NCBI GenBank assembly: GCA_030762175.1
Contig: CM060833.1
Coordinates: 73,768,001-73,832,000, forward strand
Origin: Metallyticus violacea
Taxonomy: Eukaryota > Arthropoda > Insecta > Mantodea > Metallyticidae
DNA: 64,000 nucleotides
Reading direction: 5' to 3'
In this document: in pieces, positions 1 to 12,300 of the stretch
Position numbering within the stretch: position 1 is the stretch's first letter
Layout: the number at the start of each line of letters is the position of its first letter
Position numbers and translations under genes: made by a program
The notes under the pieces: generated by a model
Seen by the model: only the letters and a program-made list of their open reading frames with translations
The model's database searches: none
What the model was told of the DNA's origin: nothing

Positions 1-469
1 TAAAATACTTTCTATAATGTATGCCTTAAAATCCATATTTTAAACAAACTGTTCTTACATGATAAAAAGTATGCAAACTAAAGTAAATCAGGTTTACAAA
101 TATTCTTATCGCATTTAAAAATTGAACTATATCAATATAGAATTATAAGTAATCTAAAAAGTAGTAATAAAAGATCTGCATTGCACAATTGTATAAGACC
201 GATTGTTACTTCGTCACTAAGAACAAGACCTTTGGTAATGGTGTGATTGAGGCCCTGTGGACCTCAGGTTAACATTAGCTTAGATAAAATGGAAGTAAGA
301 AAAAGAATAATAAGTGAATAACAAAAGAAGGAATAACTACATAACTGCCCAGCTTGATTCTAGGTTGAAATAAATCTTCTAGAATTGCTAGTAACCTCAA
401 AATATGAAAGCTATATGTGAAACTTTGATTGTATTGGTAGGAAGGGAGGAAAATATATCAGTTCTTTCG
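1..469. other. AT-rich intergenic sequence
   Basis: No reading frame with protein-like composition, no RNA gene and no recognisable repeat is seen here. Confidence 0.5.
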
Positions 470-850
470 CCTTGCTCAAGGAATGGCCGTTTGTGCCTAC
501 GTTCCAATAGAAGCATCTCTGGGAGGAAGGGATGAGGTAATCGGTTTGGCATAAACGGGGTCCCTAATATTGTTTTGGATTGTACACCCGAAATCGGCCG
601 AGCTCATCCTCCAAGGAATTCTTGCCCGTCAGACGGGTCAGTTCCATATCATACACTGGAACAGATTCCACATTTCAAGCCCTTACACCGCACAGAAAAC
701 CAAACCATGTAAATGAGACAGCAGAAAAAAATCCATATCAACATTCGCCTAAGCGAGAGAGAAAAACCACAAAAACTGCCTCTAGATATTTGAACAATGG
801 AACTGCCGAATACAAGTCTTAAATACTGCCGTCTGAGCAAACCCGCTCGG
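470..850 (-). repeat. SINE2-family repeat, degraded
   Basis: Two blocks match the copy at 28255-28750 in the same orientation: a GGCCGTTTGTGCCTACGTTC-like block near 485, and a CATTCGCCTAAGCGAGAG...AAACCACAAAAACTG block near 745-780. The short frames on both strands here are parts of the repeat and not genes. The tRNA-like head is too decayed to read. Confidence 0.5.
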
Positions 851-3135
851 TGCCACATGATTGTGTACCAAAAAGTGCAACTGTAGATTCCTTATAAGTT
901 AATGTCATATGTACCGATGTCTTGCAGTCTCTGCAAAATATGTTAAGTACACACACGCGTCACTTTCTTAAATTAAACAAAACAAAACATTTGCCTGGTT
1001 TAAATGGAATATATCTTAATGTAAGAGCACTCTTCATTAATTCATATTTCTTAACGTTTCTCTTTTAGAGCAGTCATGAATGCATGAAATTACATGATAA
1101 CGTTTACTTCATTATTTCATTATATGGCAAGAACCCCATTTAAACTAATGCTTTTACTGTCTGAACTCAATTACAGAGATTAAATGTATCTAAAGATGTC
1201 TATAAATGTACGAACATTAAAGTTCATGAAGCAAACATATGAGAGGTTTTAAAAATTAATTTTTAAGTCGCTGCTTTTTAACTTGTATGTCAAAGACGTA
1301 TAATATAAGATACGGCAAGACGATATTTCCTGAGAATGAACTAATTATAAAAACAAACTTCAATTTTTGAAGTAAATAAGTTATGAATTAAAGATTACTT
1401 TAAAACTTCAATTACCAAGGGTAAGTGTTGCGTTTATTAGTAAACACAAGATTTAAAAAAGTTTAATATTGAAAAACAAAATGTATTTAAAATGTTAAGG
1501 TATGAAAAAAGATCTAAAAATAAAAACAGAAAAAATTAAATACATTGATGTAACTATTTGCAAAATTTTTCCAAATAAATACAAATGTTTAACTGTTATA
1601 AATCAACATCAATGTCTATATGGACGACGAGAGAGAGAGAATTTCAGATAATTTTATTCCTGGTTGTAGAATTTGACAAGAAATTCAAATAATTTATAAA
1701 ATCAAACTAGCAAAGACTGAAGAACAAAGTGGTACAATGTATATTTCTAAAATACAGGCAATCATGTAACAGAATTATTGCTATCCCAATAACAATAGAT
1801 ACAATAGACAGAAAGTTAAGTTTATTTCCGAAATTACTAAGTAAAAACTTCAAAATAATATATTTGCCAAAGTTTGTAATTATTTTGTAATTTACTGAAG
1901 AGCTTTGGGAACATAAGGTCTACTTTTAAAGAAAGTTTCCTGCATTATAATACACAGTAAGTATACCAGCAACTTTTTAAAGGCTGTGGGAAAGTGGTTG
2001 ATAAATATTTCCGGCCTTTTGTTTACAAAACTGCTGTTTTTACTCAGGAGTAGGGTTAACAGGTTACTTTAATGAAATGTAGGACACAATGGGATAATGC
2101 AAGAAAGTTGAATATCAATAGCTAAAATTTATAATGAAACTCAAAAATATCTAAATATACCTTTTACTGTTTTTAAATAACCAAATACAAAGAATAACTA
2201 TTAATGAATATTATTCGTTATACTTTGTGAGAAGCAAATCTGAACGCAAAATGTCTGGTCAGTTTGAAATATAAACATGACAGTCTACGCAACATTTTTA
2301 TTACATTCCATGAATGATCTGTTCACTGTGAAAAAAACCTCCTTACCTTAACACGTGTATAAAAAAGGGGAAAAAACATAACCACAATCTTTCCGGCAGT
2401 TCAGGGTGGTAGTCTTCATGCTTGCTAAATTAAATGCATAACCAATTTATTGCAAAAAATCTTTTTTGTTGCAGAGTTGGTCCAAACAACCTGAACACAA
2501 TACGTCACATCTACTATCAGGTCTTTTTCACTCGAAAATCGACACATTTTTCAACATTAATATATAGTTTTGCAATCAAAATTACCATAAAACACCGGTA
2601 ATGTAAAGACCACAAATTTTTATCACATGAAACCAGCTTAATGAAGAAATGTCAAAGTTCATTTCATTGCCGTCTTCATCGCCCTTTTATACTAATATAT
2701 CTTTTCGCTTAAAGAAATAAAACAGCACCTTTACTTAAGTTGTATTGTTATTAATTTTTCCCAGCAGTGTTTTATTAAAGATTTTGCATATCATTGAATT
2801 TAAGAAATTTATGTAACCAAAAATGAATTACGGAAAAATAATTATGAATATAAAAAGAAGTTTACTACATAGAATTAAATGCAACGGAATGTATTCATTA
2901 TTAGTTTTATGAGAGTTTTAAACTAAACATAAATAGTAAGTTTAATCACATTATAAACTTTAATTGAAATAAAATATTTTAATTGAACAGAACTGTATAA
3001 TAATTCATAAAATATTGCTGAAATTTTTTGCTTTCTTATTTCAAAACATAAGGCAATTGACTAAAGACTGTGTAACTTGGCCTACGTTTTCCATCAACAC
3101 ACTTAAAATGTAATTTTACGAAATATTTATTCCCA

Positions 3136-3180
<45 letters not shown>

Positions 3181-5196
3181 GATTGAAACTTGCTTTTAGT
3201 AAGAGAAGATAAACATATCCGTTGTGTTTATTGCTGTTAATAAAATTTAGAAAGTGTACTTTGTTATTTCTCGATTAAAATATTAGGAATCTTTATAGGA
3301 GGATGGCCTAATGATTAAAAATTGTAAGATATTGCTGCAGAAAAATGTAGCAGAGAAAGAAGGGAGGGGTGAATGATAGATTGTGGCATTTTCAGGCAAA
3401 ATGGGCATTTTTCTCTCAATTCAATAGATTTGCGTTTTTATTTTGTATTTATTTTTGACTTGCTGCAATGTTGGTTTGCATTACAGGTAATTCATTTAAT
3501 TGACTGGGTCAATTTGCATCTTTTATTTCTAAAAATAAATGTCGATTAATTTGCTGAAAGTATGATTATCTAATATTTTCTCCCTCTTTTAGGTTAAAGG
3601 AGGTTTAACTAAAATTTTCATTAATATAACAATAAAATCATAAAAAAAAAAAACAAATTTTTGATGATTTTTAGGGCTTCGGTGAATTTATTGGCTTATT
3701 AAAGAACTTCATATTTCTATCAGTAATATATTGCGATATAGCTATTCTTTTAATTGATTAATTATTAAAATGAAACTGTCAATCTTTTTGGATAGATAAG
3801 CTATAATATTGCAAAATGTCATTAGATATGCAATAAGACAATAATATCTATGTAAATAACAAATATATTAAGAACACAAAAACTATTGCATGGCAAATAT
3901 TATGGAAGGTTAAAAATGTAATAATGCACACCAGCCCGGAAAAACGAAAGCTTGTTGGGCTTATTACAGTCACCTAAACGCGGTGTATTTGCTACTTTTC
4001 CTTTAAATTTGTATCTCATAATCTGTTGTAGTTCCTCTTGTCTTTAAATGCTATATTTATTTATTTTTAACATTTAAACTTAATTTTCTTTCAAAAATAA
4101 TTCAAATATATGAAATATTTGATTTATTCATAATTAGTAGGTTTTATTTATTATTTTTACATCATAAAATCTTCTAAAAAGAATTAAAATATAAATTTGC
4201 TTTTTAATTCAAATATGAAGAAGCACAAAAATGTTAAAGCTGTTCATAGATTCGAACATTTACGCTGACAAAAAAGTCCGTTAACAATTCGAATAAACAA
4301 ATTTCGAACTAGATAGGTTACATCATATATGATCAAAATATTTATTAATTCTTTTGGTCAGTATTACAAATTTCTAACAAAGCATTTCAATTAAAATTAT
4401 TTTACCTAAATGTGAACAAATATTAAATGTACTTGAATTATGATCACAAATGCGATAAGTTTGCAGTCCTTATTTCTTAGAGCACAAAAGAATACCTGTC
4501 TCTTAGCTAAAAAGATTTAAATTAGTGCACCAGAATGTAAAATCAGAAATAAAAGTTAAATTCATCTAACTGATTTGTAAATATTTAGAAATACAAGTTA
4601 TAAATAACATTTAATCAATAAGCAGTATATTCATACATTATCTTAAACTAAAGTTAAACTAGTTTAAACTTAGTTCTGAAACTAAGCAACAATTATATTT
4701 TTCATTTTTAAAAAAGTATAAAAATTTCTCCCAATTCTCTATGAGTTCAAACTGTTGCAGAAATTTTATTAGGGAAGTTTCCTCTATGCAAAAACAAATA
4801 TCGGTCAAATATCGTTATTTCCATGTCACTGACAGTGAAATAACGGTAAGAATACACAATTTAATTTTATGGTTCCTTCCTTCTTCTCTGAGATCTGTAC
4901 CCGTACACCTCCACCTCCCTTCTCTTGTAAGCATGCTTGCCAACGCTTTTTATAAAAATGTTCCACACATGTACCATAAATAACACTCTATTTTCAAAAT
5001 ATCCTCCGGTTTGCAAAAGCCATTTTTTCTCCACTTTGCAAACGAATGTAATGTCGCCTAATTTTCAAAATTTATGTTTTGAAGACTATCAACCACTGAA
5101 TTTTCATTCCCCGGTTTTATATCCTTCATAAAATGAAGGTCTAAAGAGGCATAGGATGAATGATGAAATGATTGCGTAAACGAACCCAGAGTCTAT
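851..5196. other. AT-rich intergenic sequence without genes
   Basis: About 4.3 kb of AT-rich DNA. Apart from the TA microsatellite listed separately I see no coding exon, RNA gene or clear transposon. Frames at 4741-4983 and 4937-5131 lack codon structure and splice context. Confidence 0.5.
3139..3177. repeat. (TA)n microsatellite
   Basis: Uninterrupted TA dinucleotide run of about 39 bp. Confidence 0.95.
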
Positions 5197-5261
5197 ATGT
5201 TCAAATTTACCTGGCATCAGAGTGCGATAAACTCCGGAATAAACCTTAACTCAGCGACTGA

Positions 5262-5330
5262 CTCTGCAGGATTCGAACTCCGAACATCTGGATTTGGAAG
5301 CAGACATGTTGATCACAATACAACGGAGGC
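5262..5330 (-). repeat. tRNA-Gly-like SINE head
   Basis: Read on the - strand, the segment has a GTCTGCTTCC-AA anticodon-arm-like block followed by an AGTTCGAATCCTGC B box. This resembles a tRNA-Gly(TCC)-derived promoter. A related block lies at 41775-41838 on the same strand. The body of the element is not recognisable, so this is a decayed SINE or tRNA pseudogene. The overlapping + frame at 5197-5418 is not a gene. Confidence 0.45.
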
Positions 5331-5345
5331 ATATCTTAAGATTTC

Positions 5346-6059
5346 GAGACAATATGACAAGGGGACAATATGCACAAGGGAAGGTGGTTTTATCACAACA
5401 AAAGCGAATGTTACGTAAGGAGTTTAATATTATTCAATTTAAATTTAATATTATTCAATATTAAACTTATAAAGAATGGAGTGGTTAGGCTAAATTGCCT
5501 AATACCTGCACCAGCAGGATTCAATTTCTGACCATCACTTAGAATGTTTGTCGTCTTAGTCAACGTTTTAAATGTTATCTTCTCAAGTTTAAGTTAAGAA
5601 AAGAATGCCTAAATTGTCACGTTATTTAAAATATAATCGAAAATTGCGGTAATTTCAAATGAATCCAAATTATTGGCAGCCCTGCACAAACCACCACTGT
5701 CGCTTTTTCAATGATTTGTCCCTAATGCAGGCATATCTGGTAGATCGCTCGATTCTCAGCATCTGTAAACAAGAAGCGCTTTGCTTGCATTTGTTTCCTA
5801 AAAAGGATACTCGCTCTGGCGGATACCAAATTAGGTCAAGCAGGCACATCTACACAGATCTAAAGTGCTATTTCCCACGTTGGGGGTCGTTTTTGCGTCA
5901 TTAACAAGCCAAAATCATTGACCTGAGCCCACCAACACCTTCCTGCTTGTGCAACAAACAAATTAGATCTCATTTCATTGGAAGCATCAAGGTGCCAACT
6001 TGCGAAAGTGAAAACACAAAAGCACTCGGGAGAAACTGAAGTGCAGACAATGGATTCCA
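5346..6059. other. Upstream flank of the secreted-protein gene
   Basis: AT-rich to about 5640, then base composition becomes more balanced towards the gene. No TATA box at a convincing position and no coding exon were found. An untranslated upstream exon cannot be excluded. Confidence 0.3.
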
Positions 6060-6086
6060 CTTTCACTATCCCGTGCTAACAAGTAG

Positions 6087-6118
<32 letters not shown>

Positions 6119-6199
6119 ACTAGCGTCAGGTGGAAGAGGGGAGGTGGCTTGGCTGAAGGAAGGCCACAGCGACTTTGGTACCGCTAACCCAGTGCGATC
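6060..6199 (+). promoter_or_regulatory. Probable 5' leader with CCAG repeat
   Basis: GC-richer sequence directly upstream of the start codon, containing a perfect (CCAG)n tract at about 6087-6118 and a G-rich stretch after it. The ATG context is CGATCATGG, with G at +4. The stretch is probably 5' untranslated sequence or core promoter. The transcription start cannot be fixed from sequence alone. Confidence 0.4.
6087..6118. repeat. (CCAG)n microsatellite
   Basis: About eight tandem CCAG units lie 82 bp upstream of the start codon of the secreted-protein gene, so length variation could change the leader. Confidence 0.9.
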
Positions 6200-6392
6200 A
6201 TGGAGACCCTCATCATAAGACTCGTGCTGTTGGTAATTCTGTTCTTCTTGCTCACTGGCGACTACAATACCTTGTTATCGCACCTTCTGCAAGCCCAGCA
6301 GGCTGGCGGAAAACGTTCCCCAGCTTCTGGAGCCAGGGAACACAGTCAGGACTCTGATTCTGGAAATGTGGAGGATGCTCTGGAATTGTTCT
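6200..6392 (+). CDS. Exon 1: signal peptide and KR site
   Basis: Encodes residues 1-64 plus the first base of codon 65. The start was chosen because it opens directly on a signal peptide. The donor is TTCT|GTGAGT. Reading on into the intron gives only CEYL and a stop, which explains why the single ORF looks like a 68-residue protein. The overlapping frame at 6175-6357 is a shadow. Confidence 0.8.
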
Positions 6393-9300
6393 GTGAGTAC
6401 CTATAGTGTTTTGTTTACACGAATAGCTCAATTTACAGCTGTCTTAACGTTAGGATATATATTGTAAATGTTCTGCGAAATCAGCAATAGCTAACAGCTG
6501 TTGCCCTTAGTTTAAAGGTGTTTTACGCACATTTTAATAAGATTCAGATTAGTGGTAAATTACATGTTCTGCAAAGTTTTCGATACCAAAAAAAAAAAAA
6601 AAAATGAATTTAAAAATTCTTATTATGTTAAATTCATATAAGAGAACACATCACAATGTTATCCTTTCCAAAAAATGTGTAATATTAAGCAGGTATATGA
6701 ATAAAACTGAAAATTAGAGAGTTCTAAACATATGAAAATATTCATTTTAGATGATTTTGGTGATAATCTTTTAATCTCATGTTTGTATAACTTATTGCAG
6801 AATTGCAACATTCAATTAAATACATTATGAAGTATTCATTAGTATTTCAAAATCATACATTGAGAGGAGAAATAACAGGTTTTATATTTGTAAAAGAGGG
6901 GAAAATATGCTTTAGATATCAAAATTCATTTCTTATAAGCGTATCAATAATAATTTATTTTTTGATGTTTTATTTATAAATATTTGTAACAAATATATAA
7001 ATTTATGACAAAATGGTACAACTCACCTTTAGAAAATTATTTTACTGTGCCAGGTTTTACAATTTACCTATCGAATTTGCGGACATAAAGGATAGTGTGT
7101 TCTAAAAGTATATGCTCTTTGCACACATTCCCGCTTATTTGAGGTTGCAATTTGCACCTCTGATAAAAGGGGAGAAATAGCTAGTACATACTTTGCGAAA
7201 TTTTCATTCTAAACCTGCTAGTCTCCCCTAACCTATAAATAAATTAACTAATGAAACCCTTATGATCTACTTCAAGATGTCAAATTTATGGTTCCGACTA
7301 ATACCATCCCAGCATAACACCCAGGTACTTCATTGTGTCCATCTAGAGCTCATGACAATTTTGCTTATGTTGTTACATGTTTATTTATCAATGAACATTC
7401 CAGGATAGTTATCTAGGGAATGATATAATACTGCATCCAATATTAACGAATTCTTGCAATCTTAGACTGCGGAAAATTAGACATTGCATAGGTACCTATC
7501 AAAATTTCCCAAAATTATTAACAACGCATAAGGTTTATATAAGTATGACAAATAAATGATACTTTCTTATAAATAACTACTTTGTAATTACCTATACGAA
7601 ACAGTTCCGATAAATTACTTGCTGCAACTACAAATGGAATTAAAAGATTCCTGAGGTATATTTCTTTTGGCCAGTTACACGTACATTGAAAAATCTGAAT
7701 ATTTTTAAGTTTACTGTATATAAAACTGGAGAGTCGGTGCATTTGATCGCCATATTATAATTCATATATCAGTCATGAATAAATAGACACTCAAAATAAA
7801 ATTTTAAAACTTATCATCAACAAATAAATCTGCTAATATAGAAGGACTAATAAAAACGTGTATTATTATAATTCAGATCTATCTCTAAATTATATAAATA
7901 ATTGTGATTTTACTATAATCACCTCAAATTTCACATTATTTTTAAGTTTATTATAAAATTTGTGTTCTTCTTCTTTATAAGCAAATAATATGGAATTTTA
8001 TTAATTTCTGTATTTCTTGTTTATTATTTTCTTTCCTTGTTCATTTAACATATTTCATTTAATATTTTCAAAATGAACATTAAATTAAATTTGAAGCCTT
8101 TTCAAACAGTTTAAAATATGTTTGAAATAGAGTTGAATTTAAAATATAATGCAAGTATATCTTGTAAACTGATACTAAATAATACTAAATATTCTGTACC
8201 TATCTTAAAAATTTAGAGATGTGTTACTTTTTTGCCTTGCAGTTGCATTGTGACGCCTTATATTAAACATAAGTAAATTGTCGTTCTATTTGGTTATTAT
8301 TATTTTATTATTTTTCATTACATTAAAGATAACAGGTTAGCCATTATCATATAACATTACAATATGTTGAACTATTCTGAAATTTTTCTAATAAATAAAA
8401 TTTGAGTGGTATTTAACGCCAGTTTTTACTACTGAGGCACCACAGAAGGTGGAAACTGATGATACATGAAATGAAATGATATATTGGGAAAGTATATTTT
8501 TTAAGGAAGAAAGCGTTCCAGGCCTAAGTTTAGGGTACCTCCCCGGCATTTGCCAGTTATGAGGACTGAGGAAAATCTGCAAAAAAAAAAAAAAAGTCCT
8601 GGTGCGCTTCGAACCGCATACCTCGCGCTCATGAGTCCAAGCCTTAAAGACCTCGACAACCCATGGTGGTAGTAATAAATAAAAATTATAACACATAAAT
8701 ACAAAACGAAAATAAAATTAAATTAAACTACTAAAATTAGTAAAAATGTTTATCAGATTCTTTTCTTTCTTTTTGTCTTTGCTTTACATATAATTATATC
8801 TTCGTTTTAAATTATTTGAATAAATAATTTTACACCTTTATGACTTCAATGGCTAAAGTACCTGCTCACTAACCTTGAAGCTTAAATGAGAATTCTGTCA
8901 CACCAACTCCCGATTCTCAGTGGGTGACATATGGGACAGAAAAAAGAACAGCTTGTAAACTGTCACTTATTGCTGCCATAAACCAGTAAAGAAGACAGTC
9001 TGTAATTAGTTTTCCACATAACTTTACGGTTAACGGCACACTTCCAGAAGAGATGAACACACGTTGGGATCATCAGCAAAGTGACAGGTACAATAATCAG
9101 ATCTCTAACACTCTCTCTAAACCAAACATTGTCAAGAACTGCTATTTATTCAGCGACCTCTAGACCCACAATAAAACACTCGCGAGACAGCGAGAGAGGA
9201 GAGTACTCTTGGTAAAAAAACGAAATTTGTCCGGAAAATATCCATCCGTTTGGAATATCTCGAGATCGGTTACGGAGCTTGATGTGCCTTGACAATCACA

Positions 9301-12300
9301 GATGACCTTATTGCGCAGGCGTGAGACTTACTGGGCAATGAGTACTTGCTGCTCAGGCGTGCATTTATCCAAAAAGAATTGCAGATTTATCACCACTCTA
9401 GAACTCAATTGTGTCTCCTTGTCACTTTTAACTTCTTTTCAAGCCACAGTATAAATTGCTTAGAAAGCTACTAGAGTTTCCAAAAGACAACTCTGTGTGT
9501 GCGTGTGTGTTTATATGCTATGTGACCCAATTCCATATTGTTGAGTGTCTAGTGTTCTAGAAACAACATTATTTTTCTATTGGAACATTTTGCACTTTAG
9601 AAAGTAGCTTTCAAATAGAACAAATACTTAGAAAAAGAATTTTCTTATAAACACACAAAAGTGTTGCATTTGGATTGATAGTAATTTTATTTTTGGCAAA
9701 TTAGACTCAGTGAGGAAGAACATAGCAAGCATCCAAGCATCAATGTGTTTTATACGGGCGCCTGCATATTGCTCCCCACTCCTCCCCCTTCAGATTTGTT
9801 TTCAGGTCTGTTAGAGGGAAACAACAAGAATCTTAAGAAAATAGTTCAAGTAAAATTAACTTTAAATCTACTGCCTTCGTCTGTCGTGATCTTGCTACTC
9901 TTTAAAATGTGTTTACACACTGATCGGCAAGGTTTGTATGGTTGTTTAGAAAAAGAGGGTGAACAATGAGAAAGAAAATGGCGATTTTTAGTGAAAGTAA
10001 GTCCTTTGGGGTACAGATTTAGCCCAAACTCTTATTCAAAGTGAGCGTATAACAATACGATTTCTCCTTTCCGTTCGTTGCTTATAAACCTTTACGTGGC
10101 TGCAAATCTTTTCTACAATTAAGATGAAAGTGTGATATACAGAACGTAACAAAAATACTGGGACCAACTTAGCGAGGGAATGCTTCAGACCAAAATAAAC
10201 CATGTTCGGAAATGCTTCGTTTGTAAGTTATTATTGAAAGATAATTTTTAACGTGTTTTGAGATATGATCCAACAATTTAAGTTTGTTAAAAAAATAATC
10301 CTCGTTGATAATTTCCCTAAATTTTGGACTAAATGCGAGCAGACAAGAGCTATTTTTGCCAAACAACTGGGTAAATTTGTTGATTTTTGCCTGATGACCA
10401 TGTAAATTCTGTAAAAAGATCTGATAGCGGAATAGTTTTAGGTGACTCACTCTGTAGATATGAACATAAAATGTAGCATATTTACAAATGCCGCGAAAGT
10501 ATATAACCTTTATCTAAAGGCATAACTATATAATTATATTCAAGGGTTAAATTTCATACTAAGGTTTTTTAAACGACAATTCATCGAGCTTATCATTTGG
10601 AAGCAATAATAATGTGTATAAAACCTATCGGACTGGAATGAATGCCGTCTTTTTGGAAGCCATCATGAGGTCAATTCAATGCGTCACTAAAAGCCCTCCA
10701 GCGTGATTCACCATCGTTCAGTGCTACCACATGCTTAGGATAAACCCTATATTTGTATTTCTGTGAGCTAAGCCTACTGCGTGATTATATTTAATTTCTA
10801 ACTTAAATAGAATTCAATTTAGGCTACATATGGACATGGAAAAAATATAAAATAATGTCACAACAAAACATTCTAAAACACTCTAGATAATTTATAGTTA
10901 TAGCACTTTGCAGACAGGGTTACAAAGACAATTTAAGTTTTAAATTATTGTTTGTTATAAAATTAAGAAAAGTATACTATTATATGTCATTTCTGCAAAT
11001 CAAGCTAACAGATCATTACAAACTTTTTAACTAACAATGTTTGACTTCATGCATCTTAAAAACAGAAACTAATATTTCTTTCGGGTTATATGTCAATATA
11101 TATTTTTGGTATTCTATCCTCATTCTTTTTTATCCATTTTTGTCTATTATTCCCTAATTGTCGTAATATTGGTCGCACTTCTGTTTCTTTTCTTATATCC
11201 CCATTTCTTAGTACAACTTATGACAGATCATAGAAAATGCATTTCTATTGCTTGAATTTTATTCTCTTCCGTTATATTTTCAAGTCCAAGACTCACTTCC
11301 ATAAAAAAAAAAAAAAACTGGTAAGGCCATGGCTGTGTAGAATCTTAATTGTGTGTCTTTGCTCACTTTGTTTTTTAGAATATTTCTAATTGTTCTACGC
11401 ATAGCTTGGAGCTTTTTATTTATTTTTATATTAATATATTAACAACTTGATCTTAATATATTAGATATCACATCACAACCTAAATATTGATAGCGATACT
11501 TATTTTATTATTTTTTACTCTATCACAACTTTTATTCTTACTGGGTATTCATCTCGGAAAGCCATTATTCTTATTTTGATCTTCCAAAGTGTCATATTGT
11601 GTTCTTTGCTTTTTATTAGTTTTTGTAGTCAAATGAATGAATGGTGTTTAACGCCTGTTTTTGCTACAGAGGCACCACAGGCCGATGGACACTGATGATA
11701 CATGAAATGAAATGATATATTGGAAAAGGGTTTATTTTTAAGGAAGGAATCATTCCAGGCCTAAGTTTAGGGTACCCCCCAGCCATTTGCCTTTTATGAG
11801 GACTGAGGAAAACCTGGAAAAAACCTCAAGTCAGGGAGGACGGTCCTGGCGGTATTCGAACCCAGACCTCCCGCTCGCGAGTCCGTGCCTTAACGACCTC
11901 GGCCACCCGTGGCGGTTTTGTAGTCGATTTTCCTATTCAAAAATGAATAGTATATCATTTGCAAATAGCAAATATTCTCTCCTAACTCTATTCTTTTATG
12001 TGCAATCTTTTCCATAGATTATCGTCCATATAAAATAATATTAGAGAGAGATCATATCCTTGTTTTAGATCAAAATGGTTTTTATTTCTCCTATTGACTT
12101 CCTATTTATATCTATTATCATTTTTATTCATATATAAGCTTTTTATGACTTATTAGATGTATAGGGGATCAGTTTGATATAATATTTTACCATAATAATA
12201 AGTGGTCTACTCAATCAAAGGCTTTCTAGGTCAACAAAGGCTCTTTATGTTTCGAAATTATACTCTCTTCGTTTTTCCTAATTTTTTTTTTAAAAACATT

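Noticed and set aside
6175..6357. 60-residue ORF overlapping exon 1
   Set aside because: Out of frame with the signal-peptide ORF and without a splice partner.
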